Shown: positions 17,748 to 27,140 of the stretch, one piece after another
How positions within the stretch are numbered: the first letter of the stretch is position 1
Layout: each line of letters starts with the position of its first letter
Made by a program: the position numbers and the translations under genes
Notes under the pieces: generated by a model
The model's database searches: none
What the model was told of the DNA's origin: nothing
What the model saw: only the letters and a program-made list of their open reading frames with translations
From: Acetivibrio alkalicellulosi
GTDB taxonomy: Bacteria; Bacillota; Clostridia; Acetivibrionales; Acetivibrionaceae
Length of the DNA stretch: 50,914 nt
Reading direction: 5' to 3'
NCBI GenBank assembly: GCA_008125075.1
Contig: VLTH01000002.1
Coordinates: 369,928 to 420,841, forward strand

Positions 17748-17828
17748 TATCTTATTCTAAGACTTCACTTTCTATAAGGTGGAGGCTCTCTTATAAGATT
17801 CAGGTGGAGTAAAGTCTCCACCTGAATC
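17748..17828 (+). repeat. Structured repeat A, copy A3 (truncated)
   Basis: Starts with TATCTTATTCTAAGACTT like copies A1 and A2, keeps the CTATAAGGTGGAG part of hairpin 1 and the full CAGGTGGAG/CTCCACCTG hairpin 2, but lacks the third hairpin (GTTTAGCT/AGCTAAAC). Confidence 0.75.
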
Positions 17829-18205
17829 TCACCCCTATGTTTTTACACAAACAAGTTCTTATGAGCGCTAAAAATATAAATTTTAATACTATTTCACTAC
17901 AGATTTGATTTCAAATTGGCTCCGTGAATGTTGTTGTGCATATGCATGTTTGCGACAGCAAACAAATTGCACGTGCATAAAATAAAAATTATATAATTAA
18001 GCAACCTAACCTACACATAAAACACTCCAAAGAGCGGAATATATATATCAAACCATTGATGTCAGATAAAAAATGGTTAGGAATGCTGAAAATATAACTT
18101 TAACTATAGGGCTTATTTGATACTAAATAGGTCTCGTAAAGGTAGAAATAATATATTTCAGACATTCCTTAACAAATTATAGAACTCTTTAGGGGTGTGT
18201 GTATT
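17829..18205. other. Intergenic region before the GH18-CE4-GT2 gene
   Basis: There is no gene. One clear hairpin, GTTTGC (17948-17953) and GCAAAC (17958-17963), lies inside wider ATGCA/TGCAT arms and could be part of the leader of the next gene. No known riboswitch pattern was recognised. Confidence 0.4.
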
Positions 18206-21200
18206 TTGTACAAATTAATTAAAGGATTGTTTTCAACTTTTTTCTTGAATACATCTGTAAACAAGATGGCCTTAGCTAATTCAACAGGTCTCTTAATAGG
18301 ATTATTACCTTTATATGGATTTAGGATTGCAATTGCAATTGTAATATCTATATTTTTTAAGTTAAATCTAATAGCACTTTTCATGGGTGTAATTACAGCA
18401 ATAATTTGCCCAATTTTATTAAATGCACTAATATGGACAATAGATAAACTTGATACAGTTAAATCTATTACTGTGTTTTCATATACAATTAATTTTGATG
18501 AAATATTTTTTTTGTCATCCCACAATAAGTCAATATTACTTCTTTCTGTTTCTACAATTATACTGTGTGTCTGTATTTCTAATATTTACTTTCATAGCTA
18601 TTACTCACCAGTATTTTCTTACATGAGTATTGTAAAGAAGATTGGCATTTCAAGCATAAGCACAATAGGGGCGTTACTAGGTTTTTCACTATTATCAAAT
18701 GGCAACATAATAGGTATAATTATAATTATTTTAATATTTTTATACTTAGGATTTAAGTATTTAGGTATTCTTGCAGCATCAATATTTGGTACCGTTATAA
18801 TATGGTCATTGACAAGCATTAAACTATTTTGGACAAATTATGGATTTTCAGAAAATACATTAGCGTTATTTATCTCTGGACTTCAATCACCTGAAAACTT
18901 AATTCAAATTATTAATGGAAGGCAATACCAGTATTTTTTCGTTATAATTATATATATTGTTTTATCATTCATATCGTACCCAATTTTTAAAAGAATTTAC
19001 TCATTCAAAAGAAAAAATGAAGAAGATCTTTCAAAAACATATGTTTTTAAAGATAGTACTGGAGAAAGATGGTCAAAAATAAAAAGTCTCTCTGCTTCTT
19101 TTGGAGTGATTATATTAATTATTACAACCCTATTTAGCGCAGGAACTTTAACTAATATATCTTTTCCTATAGCTTTTGCAAGTAGAGATGAAAGACAATC
19201 AGCCGCAACTGAAACAAACTTAATCAATAAAAAAGTTCAGCAAATGGACAGAATAGAGTCATATGGATTTTATGTAAATTGGGATCCTAAAAGTAAAGAA
19301 TCTCTTATGAATAATATTAAATCAATTGATGTACTTATACCTTGTTGGTTTCAACTAAATAATGAATTGACTATTGATAGTTTTGTTGACAAGAGTATTG
19401 ATAAGTTGGCTTTTGAAAACAACATTAAGGTAATACCTTTAATTAATAACTACATAAATGACAAGTGGGACAATGAGGCGCTTCATAAACTCCTTTCATC
19501 AAAAGAAAACAGAAAGAGGTTAATTGATGAGTTGCATAAGATTGTAAAAAACAACAATTACCATGGGATAAATATTGATTTTGAAAATCTTGATGAAAAA
19601 GACCGAGACAATTTTACATTATTTATGTCTGAACTTTATAGTGTCTTTAATGAGGATGGATTTTTAGTTATTGTTGATTTGCCAGCAGATGATAAGGCCT
19701 TTGACTATAGCCAGCTTGGTAAGTATGCCGATTATGTAATTCTTATGTTATACGATGAACATGCTACCGGTACAAATCCAGGGCCAATCGCATCAAAAAA
19801 TTGGTTTGAAACTTGCCTTGCAAACTCTCAAATACCAAAGGAAAAGATTATTGTAGGTATAGGATCATATGGGTATGACTGGACATTAGGTAGTGACGCC
19901 GATGCCATGTCTCTTACTTATGAACAGGTTATAAATACAGCAATTAGTTATAATGCAACGTTTAACTGGAACAAAGAATACAATAACAGTGAATATAGAT
20001 ATTTTATAGGAAGTGAAGAGCACTCTCTATGGTATGTAGACAGTTTGTCCTTATATAATCAAATTTTATTTTCAAGAAAGCTTGGTATAGATAAATTTGC
20101 ATTATGGAGGTTAGGCTCAGAAGATCCATCTCTGTGGGAAATAATGGGAAATACAAGTGATAAAGATCTATGTAAAGAGGTGTTAAGTCAAAAGCCATAT
20201 ACTTTTGAAATAAATTATTCTTATGGAAATGAAGTAATTGATAATATATCTTATGTGCAAGCAGGCACAAGGAGCTTGCAATTTGATGAACATGGATTTA
20301 TTGTAGATGTTTATTATGATACAAAATCGTTAGAGATTTGGGACAGGGGAGAAAAATCAAAAAGAATTGCATTGACTTTTGATGACGGTCCACATCCTAT
20401 ATATACACCACAGATACTTGATACTCTAAAGGAACATAATGTAAAAGCAACATTTTTTGTGACTGGCAAAAATGCATTTAAATACCCTGAAATAGTTAAA
20501 AGAATATATGAAGAGGGACATGATATTGGGAACCATACATATAGTCATATAGACATGATAAGTTCATCTTCAATAAAAATGCAATTTGAACTCAATATTA
20601 CACAAAAAATAATTGAAATGATTACAGGCCATTCTACTGTTTATTTTAGGCAACCATATAATGTTGATATGATGTTTAGCTCCCCAAAGCAAAATGAGAT
20701 TCTTAAAATGATAAATGAAATGGGATACACAATTGTAGGAAGTTTCATTGATCCTAAAGACTGGGAGGGCCATTCCCATGTTGAAATTGTTAACAGGGTA
20801 GGTAAAGATGTTGAAAAGGGTAGCATTGTATTACTGCATGATTACGGAACTTATGTCAATAATACTGTAGAAGCTCTTCCATTATTAATTAATATGCTTG
20901 AAGATAAGGGCTATGATCTGGTAAGCGTGAGTAATTTAATGGATATAGAACGTAAGGAAGTAATGAAACCCATAAAAGTTAGTAAAAGTGCATATTTTGC
21001 AGCCATTTATTATGTACTGGTAGTATATAATAGTTTTAAACATATCATATCATGGATACTTATTTTGGCTACAACTATAGGAATAATCCGAGCTATCTTT
21101 CTGATTTTATTTTCGACAAAGCAAAAGAAAAAATACAGTCAAATGTATTTTAAATACAACTACAATCCATTAGTGAGCATTGTAATAGCTGCTTACAATG

Positions 21201-22276
21201 AGGAAAAGGTAATATGTAGTACTGTTCATTCAATACTTAAAAGTGACTATAAAAACATTGAGGTTCTAGTAGTTGATGATGGGTCTAAAGATAACACGTC
21301 AAAAAAGGTGTTTGAAACCTTCAATAAAAATTCTAAGGTAAGGCTTATAAAAAAAGAAAATGGGGGTAAGTCTTCGGCAGTTAATAAAGGTTTTATGGAG
21401 GCAAGAGGTGAAATTGTTATTGTAATTGATGCAGATACAATACTTGCTGATAATTCTGTTTCTCTTCTTGTTAGGCATTTTGAAAACAAAAATGTTGCTG
21501 GGGTAGCGGGAAATGTAAAAATAGGAAACAAAAATAATTTATTGACATTGTGGCAGCATATAGAATATGTTACTGGTCTTAATTTAGAAAGACGTGCTTT
21601 TGATGAACTTAACTGCATACCTGTTGTACCAGGTGCAATAGGTGCTTGGAGAAAAGACTTGGTGGCTTCACTTGGTTACTATAAAGAAGATACGTTGGCA
21701 GAAGATGCTGATGTAACAATAGAGTTTTTAAAACAGGGTTATAAAATAGTATATGAGGAAGGTGCCAGAGCATTTACAGAAGCACCGGAAGATATTGTAA
21801 GTTTTATCAAACAGCGTTTACGCTGGTCATATGGAACACTTCAATGTCTATGGAAACACAGGGGATCCTTATTTAACCCAAAAAATAAGATGCTTGGTTT
21901 TATAGCAATGCCTCATATGTGGCTCTATCAGTTTATATTCCAGTTAGTATCCCCAATTACAGACATTCTTTTCGTTGTGGGTTTACTTGGAAAAAATCCA
22001 TCAGCTTCAGTTGTTATGTATTTTGCTTTCTTAGTAATGGATTTACTTGTTACATTACATGCCTTCAGACTTGAGGGTGAAAGCCCAAAACCTCTTGTAT
22101 GGATTGTTTTTCAGCGCATTATTTATAGGCAGTTCATGACATATGTTGTTTTCAAATCAATGTTTTGTGCATTAAAAGGTGTCAAAGTTGGTTGGAATAA
22201 ACTAGTTAGAAAAGGCAATGTAAAAACTCAAAATGAGAGAACTATATTAGTAGATCCTGAAAGTTTAAGTGCCTAG
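18206..22276 (+). CDS. DUF2062-GH18-polysaccharide deacetylase-GT2 fusion protein
   Basis: A 1356-residue membrane protein. TTG 18206 is taken as start because AGGGGTG ends 8 nt before it; GTG 18197 would overlap that site. Order: DUF2062-like helices (about 20-80), further membrane helices to about 315, a GH18-like domain (about 347-650, HGINIDFE with acid E460; the first Asp of the motif is His), a NodB/CE4 deacetylase (about 717-915, TFDDGPH, GNHTYSH with metal ligands H777/H781), a membrane helix, and a processive GT2 domain (about 987-1220, DDG 1024-1026, DAD 1075-1077, ED 1166-1167, QRLRW 1203-1207) with C-terminal helices. GH18-CE4-GT2 enzymes are known or predicted to make and trim N-acetylglucosamine-type surface glycans. 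The DUF2062 fusion is unusual. Confidence 0.92.
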   Translation: MYKLIKGLFSTFFLNTSVNKMALANSTGLLIGLLPLYGFRIAIAIVISIFFKLNLIALFMGVITAIICPILLNALIWTIDKLDTVKSITVFSYTINFDEIFFLSSHNKSILLLSVSTIILCVCISNIYFHSYYSPVFSYMSIVKKIGISSISTIGALLGFSLLSNGNIIGIIIIILIFLYLGFKYLGILAASIFGTVIIWSLTSIKLFWTNYGFSENTLALFISGLQSPENLIQIINGRQYQYFFVIIIYIVLSFISYPIFKRIYSFKRKNEEDLSKTYVFKDSTGERWSKIKSLSASFGVIILIITTLFSAGTLTNISFPIAFASRDERQSAATETNLINKKVQQMDRIESYGFYVNWDPKSKESLMNNIKSIDVLIPCWFQLNNELTIDSFVDKSIDKLAFENNIKVIPLINNYINDKWDNEALHKLLSSKENRKRLIDELHKIVKNNNYHGINIDFENLDEKDRDNFTLFMSELYSVFNEDGFLVIVDLPADDKAFDYSQLGKYADYVILMLYDEHATGTNPGPIASKNWFETCLANSQIPKEKIIVGIGSYGYDWTLGSDADAMSLTYEQVINTAISYNATFNWNKEYNNSEYRYFIGSEEHSLWYVDSLSLYNQILFSRKLGIDKFALWRLGSEDPSLWEIMGNTSDKDLCKEVLSQKPYTFEINYSYGNEVIDNISYVQAGTRSLQFDEHGFIVDVYYDTKSLEIWDRGEKSKRIALTFDDGPHPIYTPQILDTLKEHNVKATFFVTGKNAFKYPEIVKRIYEEGHDIGNHTYSHIDMISSSSIKMQFELNITQKIIEMITGHSTVYFRQPYNVDMMFSSPKQNEILKMINEMGYTIVGSFIDPKDWEGHSHVEIVNRVGKDVEKGSIVLLHDYGTYVNNTVEALPLLINMLEDKGYDLVSVSNLMDIERKEVMKPIKVSKSAYFAAIYYVLVVYNSFKHIISWILILATTIGIIRAIFLILFSTKQKKKYSQMYFKYNYNPLVSIVIAAYNEEKVICSTVHSILKSDYKNIEVLVVDDGSKDNTSKKVFETFNKNSKVRLIKKENGGKSSAVNKGFMEARGEIVIVIDADTILADNSVSLLVRHFENKNVAGVAGNVKIGNKNNLLTLWQHIEYVTGLNLERRAFDELNCIPVVPGAIGAWRKDLVASLGYYKEDTLAEDADVTIEFLKQGYKIVYEEGARAFTEAPEDIVSFIKQRLRWSYGTLQCLWKHRGSLFNPKNKMLGFIAMPHMWLYQFIFQLVSPITDILFVVGLLGKNPSASVVMYFAFLVMDLLVTLHAFRLEGESPKPLVWIVFQRIIYRQFMTYVVFKSMFCALKGVKVGWNKLVRKGNVKTQNERTILVDPESLSA

Positions 22277-22307
22277 GATTTTGTAGGAATATTTTTCTAA
22301 AAGTTAA

Positions 22308-22415
22308 TTCTGTTTTTCTTTGGCAATTCCAATACCTGTATCGGATACTGATATATAAATACTGTCTTTTTTTGTACATAGTTTCACAGTAATCTTACCA
22401 CCTGCTTCTGTGAAT
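22308..22415 (+). repeat. Duplicate of histidine kinase gene segment 1
   Basis: Matches 24511-24618 (inside the ErcS-like kinase gene) base for base over 108 nt with about one visible difference, in the same orientation on the plus strand. It has no coding role here. Confidence 0.9.
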
Positions 22416-22416
22416 G

Positions 22417-22483
22417 TATGCTCTTTCCAACCATTTCTTCACTGCTATATCCAAATATCCTTGTAGCAGATTGGCTGCAATAT
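22417..22483 (+). repeat. Duplicate of histidine kinase gene segment 2
   Basis: Matches 25335-25401 over 67 nt with about two differences. It is joined directly to segment 1, whereas the two lie over 700 nt apart in the kinase gene, so the copy is an internally deleted version of that gene. Confidence 0.9.
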
Positions 22484-22920
22484 AATTCTAATTCTGCTAG
22501 GGACAGAAGGAATGAAAATAATAATATTTTTCAGAAGAAGAAAATAACGCTAAAGGCAAGTTAACCATAATGATAACAGAAAAAATAATGAGGCTAACAT
22601 GAGGGAAGCTCAAAGGAAGCCGGAGAATGTTTTGCGTGACTCCATCTTGAGGGATGAAGATTCAGATTCACCAGGAAGTACAATTGAGGAGCCTGAGCCG
22701 TCAAATGAACCAGATGAAGATAATCAAGATGAAGGCGATCCAGCTAAAGGTAAGCCATTTAAGGGAAATCCAGATAGAGGAAGGTCATTTGAGGGTAGTC
22801 CAGATGAGGGTAAGCCATTTGGAGTTAAACCGTTTTAATGTAAAAATATAAATGCGATCAAGAAGAAGGTTAGCAAACTAAAGCGATCTAAGTTTATCTT
22901 ATTCTAAGACTCCACGTCAT
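22484..22920 (+). pseudogene. Degenerate duplicate of the rsgI 3-prime end
   Basis: Diverged copy of about 17191-17780, including the stalk, the stop codon, the spacer after it and the first bases of repeat A. A 79-codon frame at 22599-22838 (MREAQRKPENVLRD ... GKPFGVKPF) corresponds to the RsgI tail. It has no signal, membrane helix or ribosome binding site, and the part before it is frameshifted by small deletions. It is not expected to be a working gene. Confidence 0.85.
22894..22916 (+). repeat. Structured repeat A, copy A4 (stub)
   Basis: Only the first 20-odd bases of family A (TATCTTATTCTAAGACTCCA) remain, at the end of the duplicated rsgI tail. It corresponds to A3 at the original locus and was presumably copied with it. 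Confidence 0.65.
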
Positions 22921-22926
22921 TAATTA

Positions 22927-24075
22927 TTATTTTATCCTGCTAAATAAAAACAAAATAGTAGATAGTATAAATAATAAAATAAGTGCTGTACCCATTTTTT
23001 TCTTAAGGATATAATCTTTATGCTCATTTTCAAAGCCTAAAACTCCTGAGAGTAGGAAACTAAATAGTGTACCGACAAACATAATAGTGACTATAGGTAT
23101 AATTATTTTCAGTGAAAACATGCAAATAATTATAAATAACCCTATTAAAACAAAAATATATTTTAAGTTTTTATAAAGGGTAAAGAAATTTTTTATTCTA
23201 AACCGCATATATAATAATCCACCTAATGATTGACTAACAAATGCAATTAACAGTATTGGAATAGGATTATAAGATATAACTTGATATCTGTCAAATAAAA
23301 ACCAGAAGCTGTTGACAAAGATAAAAGAACTAACACCGCCAATAAAAGTTAATATAATTAATTTTCTTTCTCCATAGTTATCTCCTGAAATTTTTGCTGC
23401 TAAAGCAATTGCGACAATAGCAAATATTTGCGAATAACTTAATATACCTTCAAAAATTCCTGTCCATGCATCTATAGCTTTTAGACTTCCCCATGCAAAT
23501 AATGAAAATAACAGTGTTTTATACGAAATATCATCAAGTAAGTTATCTTCTTGATTAATTGTAATAGTAGATTCAGGTTTCTTATTTTTTTCTTCTAATA
23601 TATTATTAATATCTACATGATTTTCAATACTTTTAAAGTTTTTTAAAGAGTCTTTTACAGCTTCAATTATAATATGGTTAGGGAAAACTATACCTAAATC
23701 AAGCAATATTCGTTCTTCTTCTAAGCAAATAACAACAGAGGTAATATTACGCCTCTCCCGCAGCTTTAAAAAATCGGAATTTATTTGTTCTAAAAGGTCT
23801 TGAGGGGGCTTTTTTAAAAACACAAACATGTACATAGTATAGTCATCTGCTTTTTCATCAATTATGCTATTAAAAAATGATTTTGTAAGTTCTTCCTGAT
23901 TAAGCTTACTGTCACAATACAGTCTTATGTATTGTATTTTATTGATTGATATTTTCTTAAATACCATATCATGAGGTTCGTTTAAAATTTCATTTACAGG
24001 TACATAATCCAAATCGTTAATAAGTTTCTGAGATAAATTGCCAAGGAACGCATTATACACACATATCAACTCCAT
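22927..24075 (-). CDS. Hypothetical membrane protein with cytoplasmic N-terminal domain
   Basis: A 382-residue protein: about 190 soluble residues (with LEEERILLDLGIVFPNHIIIEAVKDSLKNF), then about seven membrane helices from residue 185 to the end, closing with FSRIK. I recognise no family. The ATG at 24075 has no ribosome binding site of its own; GGAG within the first two codons fits better with GTG at codon 6 (24060). It lies 150 nt downstream of the kinase gene on the same strand and may be transcribed with it, but nothing ties their functions together. Confidence 0.7.
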   Translation of the reverse strand: MELICVYNAFLGNLSQKLINDLDYVPVNEILNEPHDMVFKKISINKIQYIRLYCDSKLNQEELTKSFFNSIIDEKADDYTMYMFVFLKKPPQDLLEQINSDFLKLRERRNITSVVICLEEERILLDLGIVFPNHIIIEAVKDSLKNFKSIENHVDINNILEEKNKKPESTITINQEDNLLDDISYKTLLFSLFAWGSLKAIDAWTGIFEGILSYSQIFAIVAIALAAKISGDNYGERKLIILTFIGGVSSFIFVNSFWFLFDRYQVISYNPIPILLIAFVSQSLGGLLYMRFRIKNFFTLYKNLKYIFVLIGLFIIICMFSLKIIIPIVTIMFVGTLFSFLLSGVLGFENEHKDYILKKKMGTALILLFILSTILFLFSRIK

Positions 24076-24224
24076 ATAATTTGTTAAAAAATAGATAAAA
24101 CAACATTATATATTATTTTTTTAATGTCTAATTAAGATAGGTAAAGATTATAAAAATCAATTCAGCTACTGATATTTTGTTGATGGACTTTTGCATATAA
24201 TGCATATGATACAAGTATTGTGTC

Positions 24225-25667
24225 TTATTTGACATCATCAAAATATATATCTGAAAATTCAACTTTAATTCGCTCTACCTTTATTGAGTCATTATTGACT
24301 GTACACTCATCTTTTATTTCACTTTCACCAGGTAATACATTCATTGGAATTTTTATCATAAATGTGCTACCCTTGCAATAATCACTTTTAAGACTAACGC
24401 TACCGCTGTGCATTTCAACCAGAGATTTAACAAGATATAGCCCAATACCACTTCCTTCGCACCTTCTTGTAAGCAAATTATCAGCTTGGGCAAACCTGTC
24501 AAAAATTATCTTCTGTTTTTCCTTGGCAATTCCAATACCTGTATCGGATACTGATATATAAATACTGTCTTTTTTTGTACATAGTTTCACAGTAATCTTA
24601 CCACCTGCTTCTGTGAATTTAATAGAATTGGATATGAGATTTAAAATAATTCTTTCAATCTTGTGTGAATCGCATGCAAGTATTTTATTTTTTACAGAAG
24701 AACTAAATATTAATTCTAGACCTTTGCTTTTTGTGTATTCAATGACAGAATCGACGGTGTTTTGTACAATATTAACAATATCATTATTTTTTAAATCTAC
24801 TTCCATAAAATTTGAATCAATTTTTGTAATATCAAGTAAATTATTAATTAATCTTAAAAGCCTGAAACAATTTTGTCTCACAATTTTGCTATGTCTTGTT
24901 AAATGTGTATGTTCTCCACATATGACGCTTTTTGAACTCTTTAACTCTAAAAGTTGAAGGGAACCTAGTATTACGTTAAGAGGCGTTCTAAATTCGTGTG
25001 AGATATTTGCAAAGAATTCAGTTTTTAATTTATCATACTCTGTAAGCTGAGATAACACTGCTATTTTTTCCTCTATATTTTGCTCAAGTTCTTCATTTAA
25101 TTTTGAAATTTCAGCCTGTGCTTGTATATGTTCAGTTATATCTCTTGAATTAATAATAATTCCTGATACAGCGAAATTATTAAGCTGATTATTTGCAAAG
25201 GATTCAATATTTAGCCACGTTCCATCTTGATGTCTCATGCGAGACTCAATACGTGAAATGGTATTGAGTGAATCCACACATTGCCTGATACCGATTTTGA
25301 AATTATTTTCATCTTCTGGATGTATGTATAAATATATGCTCTTTCCAACCATTTCTTCACTGCTATATCCAAGTATCCTTGTAGCAGATTGGCTACAATA
25401 TGATATGAATGCATTTTCATCTATTACCATAATAATATCTGAACTGTTCTCTATAAGTGCACGAAAATACTCTTCCTTTTGATGAAGAACCATTACACTG
25501 CTCTCAAATTGGGGATAATAATTCTTCCTCAAAGAATTTTCACCAAATCCGAGTATTTTTTTCATTATTTCATCCCAATCATCATGAGTGTTGCATTCAG
25601 GACTTTTCACTGAACTAATATTATTTTTTAAGTCATTATCAATATTAATATCAGAATAGTTTTTCAT
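24225..25667 (-). CDS. PAS-domain sensor histidine kinase, ErcS-like
   Basis: A 480-residue soluble kinase without membrane helices. A PAS domain occupies about 65-180 (YFRALIENSSDIIMVIDENAF ...), a coiled-coil linker about 185-210, the dimerisation/phosphoacceptor helix carries H224 in NISHEFRTPL, and the ATPase domain shows the N-box (NLISNSIKF), DTGIGI and GSGIGLYLV. A good AGAGGC ribosome binding site is present, and the start overlaps the end of the upstream iron-alcohol-dehydrogenase-like gene by 17 nt, so the two are translationally coupled. This pairing matches the ErcA/ErcS regulatory arrangement described in Pseudomonas and seen in other bacteria. No response regulator is adjacent. 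Two pieces of this gene are duplicated at 22308-22483. Confidence 0.88.
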   Translation of the reverse strand: MKNYSDINIDNDLKNNISSVKSPECNTHDDWDEIMKKILGFGENSLRKNYYPQFESSVMVLHQKEEYFRALIENSSDIIMVIDENAFISYCSQSATRILGYSSEEMVGKSIYLYIHPEDENNFKIGIRQCVDSLNTISRIESRMRHQDGTWLNIESFANNQLNNFAVSGIIINSRDITEHIQAQAEISKLNEELEQNIEEKIAVLSQLTEYDKLKTEFFANISHEFRTPLNVILGSLQLLELKSSKSVICGEHTHLTRHSKIVRQNCFRLLRLINNLLDITKIDSNFMEVDLKNNDIVNIVQNTVDSVIEYTKSKGLELIFSSSVKNKILACDSHKIERIILNLISNSIKFTEAGGKITVKLCTKKDSIYISVSDTGIGIAKEKQKIIFDRFAQADNLLTRRCEGSGIGLYLVKSLVEMHSGSVSLKSDYCKGSTFMIKIPMNVLPGESEIKDECTVNNDSIKVERIKVEFSDIYFDDVK

Positions 25668-26817
25668 AAATAGCCTCTATATCCCTTCTATTCGGTCTAT
25701 GTGGATTAGTAATGATACAATTATCTTTCATGGCGTTTTGCACAAGGAACGGTATACAATCTCGGTTTATCCCATAGTCACAAATTTTCTTATTGAAGCC
25801 TAAAGTTTTTTTAAAAAGGCCTATTTTCTCAATAATAGCCTCTTTTATTTCATTTGGATCCATGCGATCTAAACTTAAACCCATACATTTACCAATAGCT
25901 TTATACTTATGGGGTACAGTATCATAGTTAAAATTTATACTGGCTTCAAGGAAAATTGAAATGCTTTCTCCATGACTTATATCGGTTAACCCTTCAAAGC
26001 TATGTGACAAGCTATGTACTAACCCCAAACTGGCATTTGAAAATGCTAAACCTGCCTCTATTCCTGCGATACTAATATCGTTAACAACTGATTTATCCTG
26101 AGAGCTAATCAAACCTAAATCAAAAATATTTGTAATTCTCTTTATAGCATCTAGGGCATGCAAATCTGTAATTGCAGAGCTTCCCTTTGAAACAAAAGCT
26201 TCAATGGCATGTGTCAGAATGTCCATAAGAGAACAATAAAGGTGATATTGTGGAATTGTAGTTACGATAACTGGGTCAATTAAAGATAGGTCTGGTACAA
26301 CCGCCTTACTAACAATTCCTACTTTGCTATGCTCCTGGGTATTGGATAAAACTGCCACCTGTGAAAGATCCGCACCAGTTCCAGGCGTTGAGGGCAAACA
26401 AATTAGAGGAGGGATGGGATATCTTATTTTGTCTACTCCTACAAAATCCATTACAGGTTTGGCATTTGCTATTGTTACACCTATACCCTTTGCGCAGTCA
26501 ATTACACTACCACCACCTACTGCAACAAGCATATTACAACTTTCATTTTTATATACAACAGCACCTTTGCCGATTTCTTCAACTCTTGGATTAGGCGTTA
26601 CTCCTGAAAATATAACAAATTTAATTCCTTTATTAGCCAAATAGGCTTTTACTTCCTCAACCCAACCAGCTTTAACAAGTCCTTCATCTGTTACTATAAG
26701 AACTATACGACCACCTAATTTTTTTGCATATTCGCCTATTAGAAATCTGCAATTCTCACCAAAAACAAATTCTGGTGAAACAAACTTACGTAGCATAAAC
26801 TCATTTTGCATGTGCAT
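25651..26817 (-). CDS. ercA: Iron-containing alcohol dehydrogenase-like regulatory protein ErcA
   Basis: A 388-residue group III (iron-dependent) alcohol dehydrogenase fold. The nucleotide-binding GGGSVIDCAKG, the PSTPGTGAD loop and the metal-site residues D and H in LMDILTHAIEAF and two further His in HSLSHSFEGLTDISHGE are all present, so metal binding looks intact. Classic members reduce aldehydes. Coupling by a 17-nt overlap to a PAS histidine kinase points to the ErcA type, in which the dehydrogenase-like protein is thought to work in signalling rather than fermentation. A simple alcohol dehydrogenase role cannot be excluded. A weak AGTTAGGGA ribosome binding site precedes the ATG. Confidence 0.82.
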   Translation of the reverse strand: MHMQNEFMLRKFVSPEFVFGENCRFLIGEYAKKLGGRIVLIVTDEGLVKAGWVEEVKAYLANKGIKFVIFSGVTPNPRVEEIGKGAVVYKNESCNMLVAVGGGSVIDCAKGIGVTIANAKPVMDFVGVDKIRYPIPPLICLPSTPGTGADLSQVAVLSNTQEHSKVGIVSKAVVPDLSLIDPVIVTTIPQYHLYCSLMDILTHAIEAFVSKGSSAITDLHALDAIKRITNIFDLGLISSQDKSVVNDISIAGIEAGLAFSNASLGLVHSLSHSFEGLTDISHGESISIFLEASINFNYDTVPHKYKAIGKCMGLSLDRMDPNEIKEAIIEKIGLFKKTLGFNKKICDYGINRDCIPFLVQNAMKDNCIITNPHRPNRRDIEAIYEKLF

Positions 26818-26882
26818 AATTTTCCCTAACTTTTATATTTATCAATTAATTATAGTAATTACAATAAGAATTTGGCTTTATT

Positions 26883-26911
26883 ATTGTACTATATTTATAA
26901 CCTTTATACAA
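26883..26911 (-). promoter_or_regulatory. Candidate promoter of the ercA-ercS operon
   Basis: On the minus strand, TTGTAT (26906-26911) and TACAAT (26883-26888) are separated by 17 bp, about 65 nt before the ercA ATG. The rest of 26818-27140 shows only AT-rich sequence. Confidence 0.4.
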
Positions 26912-27140
26912 CTCTAAAATGGATAGAGATGTTTATAATAAATGTGAAGAAAAACATTCTAGAAACTTAAGTTACTCAGCCTAGAGCCTAAAAATGTATT
27001 GAAGCTGAAAAGGTAGATAAGAAGGCAAAAGAAGGTAAAAAAATGTGTCTATTGCTACCAAAACTATGATATAATAATAGAAAATATATTATTAAAGAGA
27101 CATTATTTTTTAATAAAAGGTAGTGGGGAGGGTAATTAAG

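Noticed and set aside
22599-22838. Free-standing 79-residue gene
   Set aside because: It is a duplicate of the RsgI tail with no start signal, no export signal and frameshifted sequence in front.
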